Shown: positions 6,406 to 14,262, counted from the first letter of the stretch. The stretch is DNA of 32,689 nt from Rhizonema sp. PD37 (GCA_029379215.1 JAQYWO010000065.1:1-32689), one strand, 5' to 3'. The notes: generated by a model from the letters alone, not told the origin. Made by a program: numbers and translations.

Positions 6406-7914
6406 ATGGAAGATGCAATTTCCAATCTGTCGTATCCTAGAGTCATACCTCACAAAATTGGGCTAGTGGCCGAGCAACTCTTTCAAGATATTCCCCAAGT
6501 AGAACTGCTGCAATGGTTGGCACGCGGTTCTCTCAAACAAAACCTATGTCGGGCAATTCGTTTGTGGGTGTGGTTAAACACTCTTTACGGCGAAGGTAAG
6601 AACCGCTTGCTGTTACCAGAATCTTTCACTTTTGCCGACTGGCGAGATAGCTTTTTCACTGTCACACACTCCAAAGGAGAAGAGATTCCCAAATTACATG
6701 ATGCCAATTGCCCTTGTGCGAAAACTACGGCTGATTGGTTGTTTGATGCGAGAACAGGAATTTTAGAAACAGAGTGGAAGCGATCGCTCATTTCTCATAC
6801 AGCTATAGATACATCCTTACTAGATGAACTTCTACAGCGCCGCTTGTTTGGAATAACTCGTCGTTCCCTCCAAGGAGATTTGGAAATCTTAGCAGAACTG
6901 GGCTGGCTTGTGTACCAAAAGAATAAATATTATCCCGTACATAAGTTCCCCTCTCATCCCACAAATATTCAACAAGAATCAACGGCTGCTAAACTCGGTG
7001 CCTATGAATGGAACTTTTTACATCCAGATTTAGCAGCGATGTCTGACGACAAGCCCTTCGGGTTCGGGAGTTCGCAATCGACGGGAACCGCCAAGACTGC
7101 GACTCCCTCACCGCTTCGCGTCAACGCCCAAAATCATTCCCAGCAAATTGATGGAGTGCAACGCTTCTTCCTCAAACTTGATTATGTCATTCCCTCTGCC
7201 ACCATAGATCAAGTCGATAACTGGCAGTATGAATTAAAAGAACTTTGGGCGAAAAAAATAATACCACCCATCAAACTGACTTACAACAGTGCCAGGGTTG
7301 GAAATACCGTTAATTGCGTAGTCTACCCAGTCTGCATCTACTATGTGCAGCGAGCAGTTTATCTTTGTGCTTTCGGCGAAAGTCCTGATCGAAAAACTGA
7401 TTGGTATAACTTTCGTCTTGATCGCATTCAACGGATGACTCCCCTGGAGTGGAAACACCCACTTATTCCCCAGCCTTTGCGTCAAGGCTATCAAACGTCC
7501 ACCTTACCAAATCCCGATGACATTGCGGTGCAGTTGTCTCAAGCTTGGGGCTTTGATTTCTATTTGCCCAAACGTCTCATGTTACTGCGATTTCAACGAG
7601 AATATCATGACCTTTATATCAAAGATACTTTTCGTCATGAAACCTTTGAGTCAATTACTTACCAGCAAACAAAGCATCTGATTACACAAGAAGTGCCACA
7701 CCTAAAACAACAGCAATCTTTGCTAGAAATTCTTGCCCATCGCTCCCAACAAGATGCCTACTACCGCGTTTATTACCGACACAGAGATAATAATGTGATT
7801 ATGCGTTTAAGAGCATGGCGTCCTCAATGCGAAGTTCTCCTTCCTTGGGATTTAAGGCAAAACATGAAGAGTGAAGTGCAACAAGAGGCGCAACTTTATG
7901 ATTTTGAATTTTAA
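6406..7914 (+). CDS. WYL-domain regulator, TIGR03985-like (CRISPR-associated)
   Basis: A 502-aa protein if started at ATG 6406. ATG 6385 is an alternative, and neither has a clear ribosome binding site. The N-terminal block 'VELLQWLARGSLKQNL' and the helix-turn-helix-like stretch 'FGITRRSLQGDLEILAELGWL' (about residues 145-170) fit a DNA-binding head. The stretch ending 'DWYNFRLDRIQRM' (about residue 340) fits a WYL ligand-sensing domain. The architecture matches the cyanobacterial TIGR03985 family, described as CRISPR-associated, and the adjacent Csx3 supports this. WYL proteins are usually repressors that respond to nucleic-acid-type ligands, so it probably controls the shared divergent promoter. 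A palindromic repeat is inserted in frame at about 7050-7125 between the two domains. The reading frame is otherwise intact. Confidence 0.75.
   Translation: MEDAISNLSYPRVIPHKIGLVAEQLFQDIPQVELLQWLARGSLKQNLCRAIRLWVWLNTLYGEGKNRLLLPESFTFADWRDSFFTVTHSKGEEIPKLHDANCPCAKTTADWLFDARTGILETEWKRSLISHTAIDTSLLDELLQRRLFGITRRSLQGDLEILAELGWLVYQKNKYYPVHKFPSHPTNIQQESTAAKLGAYEWNFLHPDLAAMSDDKPFGFGSSQSTGTAKTATPSPLRVNAQNHSQQIDGVQRFFLKLDYVIPSATIDQVDNWQYELKELWAKKIIPPIKLTYNSARVGNTVNCVVYPVCIYYVQRAVYLCAFGESPDRKTDWYNFRLDRIQRMTPLEWKHPLIPQPLRQGYQTSTLPNPDDIAVQLSQAWGFDFYLPKRLMLLRFQREYHDLYIKDTFRHETFESITYQQTKHLITQEVPHLKQQQSLLEILAHRSQQDAYYRVYYRHRDNNVIMRLRAWRPQCEVLLPWDLRQNMKSEVQQEAQLYDFEF
7050..7125. repeat. Palindromic repeat inserted in frame in WYL gene
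   Basis: Within the WYL gene, about 75 nt encode a Ser/Thr/Pro/Gly-rich stretch unlike the rest of the protein. It contains an inverted repeat with one bulged base: GGGAGTTCGCA (7066-7076) and TGCGACTCCC (7098-7107). The style is that of intergenic cyanobacterial repeats. The length keeps the reading frame, so the protein would tolerate it as an interdomain linker. Confidence 0.6.
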
Positions 7915-7918
7915 ATTA

Positions 7919-8394
7919 TTGAGTACAACAGAATTGACAGAACGATTTGAAACCGCATTGATATAGGCGACTCGTCTCTATGCAAATCGGACTCGTATGA
8001 TTAGCGGTATTTCTTAAATTTCACAGCAGATAAGTGTAACAGCTTTGGTACTGGAATCAAAGAGGAGTGAGGATAAAGCGATTTCCACCCTTTTACATGG
8101 TCCAGTGGAAGATTAAGGAAGTCAAGCAACTACTCAATAAATTTTTGGATATATTTTAATATAAATATACACAAATGTACTGAGTCTAACATCAAACCTA
8201 AACTTCTTTAAGTTGAGTGGAAAACCCATTACTTAGAACAATTACATCAGACTTCTCCCTCAGTAGTATCATTAGTAAACAAACTTCACAATACTCGCTT
8301 TGTTCTGGCAGAATGGCAACAACAAGGAGATCTCATTTGGAGTAACTTGAACGGTGGTAAGGAGAAAATATTGTGGTTTTATCAGGATGGCTGA
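7919..8394 (+). pseudogene. Decayed HD-domain (RelA/SpoT-type) hydrolase gene
   Basis: Directly after the WYL gene, translation in one frame gives 'STTELTERFETALI*ATRLYANRTR', then 'VTALVLESKRSEDKAISTLLHGPVED*'. This is recognisable as the start of a cyanobacterial HD-domain phosphohydrolase, in which the last block is normally 'ALLHDAVED'. The HD aspartate is changed to Gly here. After a gap, a different frame gives 'EWKTHYLEQLHQTSPSV', then 'LVNKLHNTRFVLAEWQQQGDLIWSNLNGG', ending at the stop at 8392. This is the C-terminal half of the same family. Several stops, a frameshift and an internal deletion show the gene is dead. It was probably once co-transcribed with the regulator. The family hydrolyses phosphorylated nucleotides, but the substrate of this member is unknown. 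Confidence 0.75.
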
Positions 8395-8416
8395 ATGTTA
8401 ATGCCAAAATTTCCAA

Positions 8417-8467
8417 TTGACAGTAAGACGTGTACATTACATAAAAGAGAATACGTCATTAGAGGAG
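8417..8467 (+). promoter_or_regulatory. Putative promoter and ribosome binding site of second parA
   Basis: TTGACA at 8417-8422 is followed after 17 nt by CATAAA, or after 15 nt by TACATA. GAGGAG at 8462-8467 lies 7 nt before the ATG at 8475. The perfect -35 element and good Shine-Dalgarno sequence suggest this ParA gene is expressed on its own. Confidence 0.5.
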
Positions 8468-8474
8468 TTCACTA

Positions 8475-9377
8475 ATGGGATATGTAATTGCAACGGCAAA
8501 TATGAAAGGTGGTGTGGGAAAAACGACTCTCACCGTTAACTTAGCGACTTGTTTGGCAAAAGATCATGGCAAGCGAGTGCTTGTCTTGGACTTAGATTCG
8601 CAAATCAGTGCCACACTTAGTCTCATGTCACCAGTGGAATTTGCCAAGCGCCGCAAACAAAGACTGACACTTAGGTATCTAATCAATGAAGTTATCAATC
8701 CAGAGCAAGAACAAAAAATAGCAATTCAAGAGATCATCCATTCTCAAGTTTGTGGTTTGCCAGGACTGAACTTACTACCAGGAGATATCGATTTGTATGA
8801 TGAATTTGTTGTGTCACAAATGCTGCATCAACAAGCATTATATCTGAAAGAGCAAGACTTTGAAACAATTTGGAATCGATTTGAAAGATTTTTATTGACT
8901 AAGATTTTAGAACCAATTCGGCAAGAATATGATTTTATTCTGTTGGATTGCGCTCCGGGATATAATCTTTTGACTCGCAGTGCGTTAGCAACAAGTAATT
9001 TTTATGTCCTTCCTGCTAAACCAGAACCTTTATCTGTGATTGGTATTCAGTTGTTAGAAAGACGTATTGCTCATTTAAAAGACAGTCACGCACACGAAGC
9101 TGAAATGGATATACAAATGCTAGGAATTGTCTTTACTATGTCAAACGCTAACTTACTGACTGGAAGATACTACAAGCAAGTCATGCAACGCGTTCAACAA
9201 GATTTTGGCGATCCTAAAATTTTTCAGGCACAGATACCAGTTGATGTGAATGTAGCTAAAGCAGTTGACAGTTTTATGCCAGTCGTTTTAAACGCTTCTC
9301 AATCATCAGGCTCAAAAGCATTCGTTCAGTTAACTAAAGAATTGTTACAAAAGCTTGCATCTTTGGAGAGGAAGTAG
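8475..9377 (+). CDS. Second ParA/Soj-family ATPase
   Basis: A 300-aa ATPase with deviant Walker A KGGVGKTT (residues 11-18; Lys11 and Lys16), switch 'LDLDSQISATLSL' and Walker B 'FILLDCAPGYNLLTRSAL'. It shares only the family motifs with the ParA at 3769-4629, so it is not a recent copy. It also has an extra helical stretch around residues 110-145 ('MLHQQALYLKEQDFETIW'). No ParB-like partner is adjacent. The order Csx3 / WYL regulator / dead HD hydrolase / ParA suggests it belongs to the same accessory block. Such solitary ParA proteins position plasmids or protein assemblies, and the cargo here is unknown. The start is supported by GAGGAG 7 nt upstream. Confidence 0.9.
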   Translation: MGYVIATANMKGGVGKTTLTVNLATCLAKDHGKRVLVLDLDSQISATLSLMSPVEFAKRRKQRLTLRYLINEVINPEQEQKIAIQEIIHSQVCGLPGLNLLPGDIDLYDEFVVSQMLHQQALYLKEQDFETIWNRFERFLLTKILEPIRQEYDFILLDCAPGYNLLTRSALATSNFYVLPAKPEPLSVIGIQLLERRIAHLKDSHAHEAEMDIQMLGIVFTMSNANLLTGRYYKQVMQRVQQDFGDPKIFQAQIPVDVNVAKAVDSFMPVVLNASQSSGSKAFVQLTKELLQKLASLERK

Positions 9378-9421
9378 TTATCAGTAATTAGCTTTTTAGC
9401 AATTTCCCGACAATTTTTTAT

Positions 9422-9619
9422 CTAAAAGGTATAACTATCAGCAAAGAATTGGGCTGCTATTCGTGACAAAAAGTCAATCAACTCACTAGGTGCGATCGCA
9501 AACTTTTTAGTGGTTGTCCAACTTTCCAAATCGGGAGCAAAGTGCATCATCTGCTTGTGGACTTCATCATTAATCCAGAAAACCAACGGAAAGGGAAAAT
9601 TATTGCGAAACTCCTCAAA
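9422..9619 (-). pseudogene. Fragment of NTPase/TPR-type protein gene
   Basis: On the minus strand, 65 open codons read 'EEFRNNFPFPLVFWINDEV' then 'MMHFAPDLESWTTTKKFAI', ending at a TAG (9422-9424). This matches my memory of a segment in large cyanobacterial TPR-containing STAND/AAA-type NTPases ('REEFRE.FPFPLVLW..DEV...L.RLAPDF.SW'). It has no start codon, is bounded upstream by a stop and is far shorter than those proteins. It is best read as a leftover piece next to the Uma2 gene. Confidence 0.5.
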
Positions 9620-9624
9620 TTAAT

Positions 9625-10278
9625 TTACAACAGAGAATCAGGATCTACGCCCATTGCACGCAACCGTTCTGCCAGCAACTGGGCGCGTTCTTCTGGAGTG
9701 AGCAAACGTTTCCCTTCCTGATTATACCAGTACAGCCAGTCCCGCGTAATGCCTTGATATTGTCCTCGTTCCATGCCAATGCCTAAACCTATTTCCGGTA
9801 ACCAAACAGGATTTCCTTGCTGCAATTCATAGATACTATTGACCAACTGATAGATTTCCAGTCGTGGTTTGCGGCGGCGGGTGGGATTATAAACTACGTA
9901 GTACAGCACCCCCAACTTTGCATACTCGTCTTTTTTAGTGCTGTATTCCCCACGATAAGTCTGAGATACCACTTCCAACACCAATTTTGGAACTTGCTCC
10001 TCTTCCCAAATGGCATAACTGAGACGTAAATTTTCATCAAAAAAACGTTCTACGCCCAAACTCAAAAACCCATCAGGTACAATAGGCGGTTGATATGGGT
10101 CATAGTATACTCCCATATCAACGCCAAAAAACCAATCCATACGGTCTGCCCAAGCCATAGCTAGTACAGCTTTAAGTAAACTGGGAATCAAATCTTGTAG
10201 TTCATTGTCCACAGGAGTATCGTCAGAGTCAGGTAGTTCCTCAGAAGAGGGCAAGCAGGCGAATGGATTATACTCTAA
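9625..10278 (-). CDS. Uma2-family (DUF820) PD-(D/E)XK endonuclease-like protein
   Basis: A 217-aa protein if started at the ATG at 10278 ('MLEYNPFACLPSSEELPDSD'), which fits the family better than the ATG at 10341 that adds 21 poorly matching residues. The PD-(D/E)XK core is 'PPIVPDGFLSLG' (catalytic Asp), then 'VPKLVLEVVSQTYRG' (Glu) and 'DEYAKLGVLYYVVYNP'. The C-terminus has the usual 'LTPEERAQLLAERLRAMGVDP' helix. Uma2 proteins exist in tens of copies in filamentous cyanobacteria. They have a restriction-enzyme-like fold, but their cellular role is not established. It stands alone, with no methylase or other partner nearby. Confidence 0.88.
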   Translation of the reverse strand, partial: LEYNPFACLPSSEELPDSDDTPVDNELQDLIPSLLKAVLAMAWADRMDWFFGVDMGVYYDPYQPPIVPDGFLSLGVERFFDENLRLSYAIWEEEQVPKLVLEVVSQTYRGEYSTKKDEYAKLGVLYYVVYNPTRRRKPRLEIYQLVNSIYELQQGNPVWLPEIGLGIGMERGQYQGITRDWLYWYNQEGKRLLTPEERAQLLAERLRAMGVDPDSLL

Positions 10279-10341
10279 CATGAGCTTTTTGGAGATGATC
10301 TCACATTCAGATCGTATAACAATACTATCTAATTTGTGCAA

Positions 10342-11150
10342 GTTCCAGATCCCCTAGATCCCCGACAACTTATACGGATATAGCTAGTCATTCAGGGGTG
10401 TGAAGTCTTGCAATTCTCAAAAATTCAACAGACATCTCCGCAATGAATTATTTTCTTCATGTAAATAAATTAAAAAAATGTCATTTATTTTTTTAATTTA
10501 TTTACAAAAAATGCAGAGCCAAAGCCGGAATTTCAATAAGTACGTCTTAATCTTAATAAAACCCGAATAAGTTGCCTTAAAACTTGCTTTTTGACAAGAC
10601 TTTAGGTATTCACCTTCACTCTTAAAAATAACTCTAACGACAAATTATAATTTTTGTATGGAAGGCACTACTTTAGGTATTTGTCAAGATTAATCTACAT
10701 GCATTTACCTTGGCAAAAAGCGCGCTTTTTGTTTATCTGTGTTATGCTGATCTATCTTCCAACTACCATGAAGAGCGATCGCTTGAGTTCCCACGATTTA
10801 TCTCTATTGCAGTGTCTGAGAATTTTATAGCGATTTAATAACAAGCCCATAAATTAATTACAGATGCGAGTGACTCTTGAAGCAATAACTGATATATACT
10901 TGCTAAAACAGAGTTGATTTGTGTAGCCAAAATAGTCAGTTAGGTGGTATGCTGCGCTTGTAAAATAGCCGTCAAAATTTATAGTTTAAGAAAAATTTGC
11001 TCTTTGGGAAGATTCATAGCAAAATTAGTAAATGCTTGAACTTCCTCTGAATTAAATTTCCTTATTCAGGGTTTAGCCTCTACTAAATTCGAGTATTAAA
11101 ACTCATCAAATGTCAGATTCAAACTACTTTGACTAAAACAGGAGAGGCAA
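10342..11150. other. Long AT-rich intergenic region
   Basis: About 800 nt without a supported gene. It holds the long hairpin listed separately, one HIP1 site near 10776 and a 12-nt direct repeat ACTTTAGGTATT at 10599-10610 and 10670-10681. TTGACAAG just before the first copy and TTGTCAAG just after the second make the pair look like a possible operator. AACAGGAGAGGCAA before 11151 is the ribosome binding site of the next gene. No tRNA, CRISPR array or convincing short ORF is seen. Confidence 0.5.
10461..10505. repeat. Perfect 19-bp AT-rich inverted repeat
   Basis: GTAAATAAATTAAAAAAAT (10461-10479) and its exact reverse complement (10487-10505) are separated by 7 nt. The stem is long but almost all A/T. 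It could act as a two-way transcript end between the Uma2 gene and the 403-aa gene, or be a protein-bound or replication-type site. Confidence 0.6.
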
Positions 11151-12362
11151 ATGATCGTTTTTGATTCCAGTAGCTTGAGTGCTATTAGTCATGTTCGCAA
11201 CGTTACTTCTGTCATCAGCGTTATCACTCAACAATTGAGCTTGAGCCGAAGTGAGGGGATAAAAGAGCCGCGAGCAAATAGCTTAGGAACGCTTTCACAA
11301 GAGCCCTCAGGTACAAAGCGCACTCTCACAGCCCAAGCTATCACGAACAATAGCAAGTGCGGCTCTGGGCAATCACGCGACAAAAACATGTGGCCATTCG
11401 CCTGCGACAGTATTTGGAATGTACCGATTGGAGCGAATGCGAATTACGTTGATGCCTATATCGGCTCAAAGGGCATTGGAGTTGACACTGAGTGGTACAT
11501 CACAACTAAAGACAGTGACCCTGCTGTATCAACCTACATGCCTCCTACTTTTAGTTCAGGTCGTTGCTCCGGCACCATACCCCAACAGCAGGCACAGTGG
11601 CATCCGGAAGCAAGTCAGCTGATGAAAGTTCCTTACAATCTCATCATTCCAGATGCAACTACGACATATACTCCAAACGGCTCCTCGGCGTTTCTAAAGC
11701 CGGATGGCAGAACCTTAGTGTCATTCACCACGACGACCCGTTGTCAGCAGGGTGGTCCGCTCTACAGTAATTGGTTCGGACAGCAGGATATCTATGGTGA
11801 TGGCATTGAGGGTGGACATGGCGGCTCTGGGATGTCAAGCATTGGTGGTAGTATTCGCCCTGGTGAATTGATCAACGACATTCCTATCCGTCACGCACTC
11901 AAGATTGATATCTGGGGCAAGTGGCTGCACTATAATCCTTCATCGCCAACTCCCGGTCATCGCTGGCCAGCTCCTCTTGCTGATACTAATGCACCAAATC
12001 AATACCAGGGATCTAATCCGGCGCTCGTTATGGGTTCGTTGCTAGCAATTCCACCGAATGTCACAGCCCAAAGTCTGGGACTGACATCCAAAGTAGGTCA
12101 AAAGATATTTCAGGCAATGCAAAACTACGGTGCTTATATTGTTGATGATTCGGGTTGGGACTATAATTATCTCTGCGTTGAGCAGAGCGCCGAGGTCGAG
12201 TACTCGACAGTTACTGGACATGATTTATATAATGATGCTGCAGTCCAAGCCGACTTCACTAAAATCATTGCAAACGTGAAGGTTGTAAACAACAACGGAG
12301 CAAACAGTATTGGTGGAGGTGGTTCGCCACGCCAGCCTTTACCACCACCAATTGGAAACTAA
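11151..12362 (+). CDS. Conserved protein of unrecognised family, 403 aa
   Basis: I cannot assign a family with confidence. Residues 75-370 look like one folded beta-rich domain with Trp, Gly and Pro-rich motifs: 'WPFACDSIWNVPIG', 'GIEGGHGGSGMSSIGGSIRP', 'IRHALKIDIWGKWL', 'ALVMGSLLAIPP' and 'QNYGAYIVDDSGWDY'. These resemble exported proteins of actinobacteria and fungi that may act on or bind polysaccharide, which is only an impression. Four cysteines (about C70, C80, C141, C199) could form disulfides, which would suit export. The N-terminal 30 residues are not a classical signal peptide, and residues 30-65 are low complexity. The C-terminus is a Gly/Pro-rich tail. The start is supported by AGGAGAGG 5 nt upstream. 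It stands alone between two non-coding stretches, which suits horizontal acquisition. Confidence 0.8.
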   Translation: MIVFDSSSLSAISHVRNVTSVISVITQQLSLSRSEGIKEPRANSLGTLSQEPSGTKRTLTAQAITNNSKCGSGQSRDKNMWPFACDSIWNVPIGANANYVDAYIGSKGIGVDTEWYITTKDSDPAVSTYMPPTFSSGRCSGTIPQQQAQWHPEASQLMKVPYNLIIPDATTTYTPNGSSAFLKPDGRTLVSFTTTTRCQQGGPLYSNWFGQQDIYGDGIEGGHGGSGMSSIGGSIRPGELINDIPIRHALKIDIWGKWLHYNPSSPTPGHRWPAPLADTNAPNQYQGSNPALVMGSLLAIPPNVTAQSLGLTSKVGQKIFQAMQNYGAYIVDDSGWDYNYLCVEQSAEVEYSTVTGHDLYNDAAVQADFTKIIANVKVVNNNGANSIGGGGSPRQPLPPPIGN

Positions 12363-12405
12363 AACCGAAGGCATGAGTTGTCGGTAGGGTGTGAGTGAAC
12401 GTCGT

Positions 12406-12507
12406 ATTTACTTGAGAAAAAAACAGCAAGAGGATGACGATATCATCAATATTAGTGGCACTAAAAGCAACTGCTCCGGTGCTAATTGCAGCGAAGAACC
12501 AATTCAT
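12406..12507 (-). pseudogene. N-terminal fragment of a CadD-like transporter
   Basis: The minus-strand reading starts with an ATG at 12507 and encodes 34 residues, including 'FSATNIDDIVILLLFFSQVN'. This is closely similar to 'FAATNIDDTIILLLFFSQVN' in the intact CadD-like gene at 12703. After 'SQVN' similarity stops and the frame continues into unrelated sequence. It is therefore the first transmembrane helix of a second CadD-like gene, truncated and in divergent orientation to the intact one. Confidence 0.7.
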
Positions 12508-12624
12508 TGCTGTTTCCTTATATTCGTTGGATTATTGAGAGGATACTTTTCCAGTCATCACAGGTGTTTTCTACATCAATGGACTCTACCACTTCCCATT
12601 GCAGATAATCCATATTCATGTACT

Positions 12625-12680
12625 GGCGGGTTTGACAGAATATCGGATGTACCCAGATTTTATTTATAATTAAACCCGCC
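12625..12680. repeat. Dispersed repeat with 9-bp terminal inverted arms
   Basis: GGCGGGTTT (12625-12633) and AAACCCGCC (12672-12680) are perfect inverted arms around a 38-nt AT-rich centre that contains 'GACAGAATATCGG'. The form matches a small dispersed repeat common between genes in Nostocales, as I recall it. It lies in the 195-nt gap between the CadD fragment and the intact CadD gene. Confidence 0.55.
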
Positions 12681-12702
12681 CCTACTGCCTTAACTACGAT
12701 TT

Positions 12703-13383
12703 ATGCATCTAAATATAACTATAAATGAGCTTGGGACGGCTTTTGTTACAGCAGTAACCGCCTTTGCGGCAACTAATATCGATGACACAATCATCCTGCT
12801 GTTATTTTTTTCCCAGGTGAATGAGAGTTTCCGTTGGTGGCATATTGTGATTGGCCAGTATCTGGGTTTTACAGCCATTATCATTTTTAGCTTACCAGGG
12901 TTTTTCGGTGGTTTGGTAATCAGAAGAGAATGGATTGGATTACTCGGATTACTGCCTATTGCGATTGGGTTGAAACAACTTATTCATAGGGAACAGGAAA
13001 CGACGGAACTTCAAACAGTTGCCAACATTTTTCAGCCATCTTCACAGGTTCATCCGATAAAGTCTTTTCTGTTTAGTGTTTTCAATCCTCAAACTTACAA
13101 AGTGGCAGGGGTAACGTTTGCCAACGGTGGTGATAATATTAGCATTTACGTACCATTATTTGCTGGTAACAATTTTATCAGTTTAGGGATTATCCTCAGT
13201 ATCTTTTTTGTGATGGTAGGGATCTGGTGTGTGATCGCGTACTTATTAGCTCGTCAACCCTCAATCTCCCATGCTTTGAGTCGCTACGGTAAAGCTGCTG
13301 TCCCTTTTGTGTTGATTGCTCTTGGTCTGTTTATTATGTATGAAAGAGGTACGTTCGGTTTGTTACTAAATGTATTAACGTAA
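12703..13383 (+). CDS. CadD-like cadmium-resistance family transporter
   Basis: A 226-aa integral membrane protein of the Cad family (PF03596, LysE superfamily). Helix 1 carries the family signature 'FAATNIDDTIILLLFF'. Further hydrophobic segments follow at about residues 45-68, 72-90, 125-150, 160-185 and 195-220, giving about six helices in all. The central loop 'FNPQTYKVAGVTFANGGDNISIYVPLFA' has the second conserved Asp/Asn motif. Staphylococcal relatives export cadmium, but the substrate in cyanobacteria is not established and other divalent cations are possible. It is divergent from a truncated paralogue. No ArsR or MerR-type regulator is adjacent. Confidence 0.85.
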   Translation: MHLNITINELGTAFVTAVTAFAATNIDDTIILLLFFSQVNESFRWWHIVIGQYLGFTAIIIFSLPGFFGGLVIRREWIGLLGLLPIAIGLKQLIHREQETTELQTVANIFQPSSQVHPIKSFLFSVFNPQTYKVAGVTFANGGDNISIYVPLFAGNNFISLGIILSIFFVMVGIWCVIAYLLARQPSISHALSRYGKAAVPFVLIALGLFIMYERGTFGLLLNVLT

Positions 13384-13470
13384 CTTCTTTGACTATTTAG
13401 CACTTTAGCTATCAGCATACTTAGATTCGACATCTAAATTCTTTTCATAGCTAATACTTAAATACTGCCG

Positions 13471-14262
13471 TTAATAAATTAATTTGCAACTTACCATGAG
13501 CAAAAGTGTATAAATAACAAAGCGAAGTGGGCGTTGAGGAGCTATTTGACAAAGCTGAGCACCTAGCATGACTCCAGGTATAGAACCAAACCATATAGGC
13601 AATACTATACTCCAGTCAACTGTTCCCAAGGTCAGATGTCCTAAAGACGTGAAGAATAATAAAATCGCTGCTTGTGAAATATCTGTACCAACTAATTTAC
13701 GAGCATCTAGGTGAAAAAAGCCAATCAAAACTAGCGCAAACATAGAACCAGACGCCACGCTGGTTAAACCTACCAAACAACCTAAAACTGCTCCTACTAT
13801 CGTTGTCAAAACTCGACCAGATGTAGTTTGTAAGTCTAGCTTAGGGAGGTCAATTAATTTAATTTTTGGTAAAAAAGTCAACAGTATTAACTGTATTAAT
13901 GCAAACAAAGTAACTAAAAAAATCATCAATCCAACCAAGTGGAGCAGGATGTAATTGAAGTTATCGTCCCCAGCTTGCTTGAAAAAGTGTAAAAGTCCTA
14001 CCCCAAAGAGCGATCCGGGAACACTGCCTAATACCAGCCATTGAACGACCTCTATGTCAATGGTTTTCTGTTGCCAGTGCTTGAAACCACCAACAAACTT
14101 CATTGATGTGGCAGCCACAACATCAGAACTCACAGCGATCGCAGGCGGGACTTGAAATAGAAAAATTAACATTGGCGTAATCAGGGATGCTCCGCCAATT
14201 CCCGTTAAGCCAACAATGATGCCAACAAAGAAACTGAAAAGTGGTAGTAATGAGTGGTCCAT
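13471..14262 (-). CDS. TauE/SafE-family sulfite/anion permease
   Basis: A 263-aa membrane protein with about eight hydrophobic helices in two halves. The first half opens with 'FFVGIIVGLTGIGGASLITPMLIFLF' (residues 11-36, quoted in part) and the second with 'GAVLGCLVGLTSVASGSMFALVLI'. These are the paired 'GLTGIGG/GLTSVASG' motifs of the TauE/SafE (DUF81) family. Members export sulfite, sulfoacetate or related anions, and the substrate here cannot be told. It is divergent from the PAP2 phosphatase gene with a 91-nt gap and convergent with the CadD-like gene, so it is likely transcribed alone. Confidence 0.9.
   Translation of the reverse strand: MDHSLLPLFSFFVGIIVGLTGIGGASLITPMLIFLFQVPPAIAVSSDVVAATSMKFVGGFKHWQQKTIDIEVVQWLVLGSVPGSLFGVGLLHFFKQAGDDNFNYILLHLVGLMIFLVTLFALIQLILLTFLPKIKLIDLPKLDLQTTSGRVLTTIVGAVLGCLVGLTSVASGSMFALVLIGFFHLDARKLVGTDISQAAILLFFTSLGHLTLGTVDWSIVLPIWFGSIPGVMLGAQLCQIAPQRPLRFVIYTLLLMVSCKLIY

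Noticed and set aside
6366..6446. Longer N-terminus for the Csx3 protein
   Set aside because: The extra 27 residues are not typical of the family and would overlap the divergent WYL gene. The ATG at 6365 begins the conserved part.
12391..12669. 92-aa plus-strand open frame after the 403-aa gene
   Set aside because: It is antisense to the CadD fragment and crosses a dispersed repeat. Composition is not protein-like.
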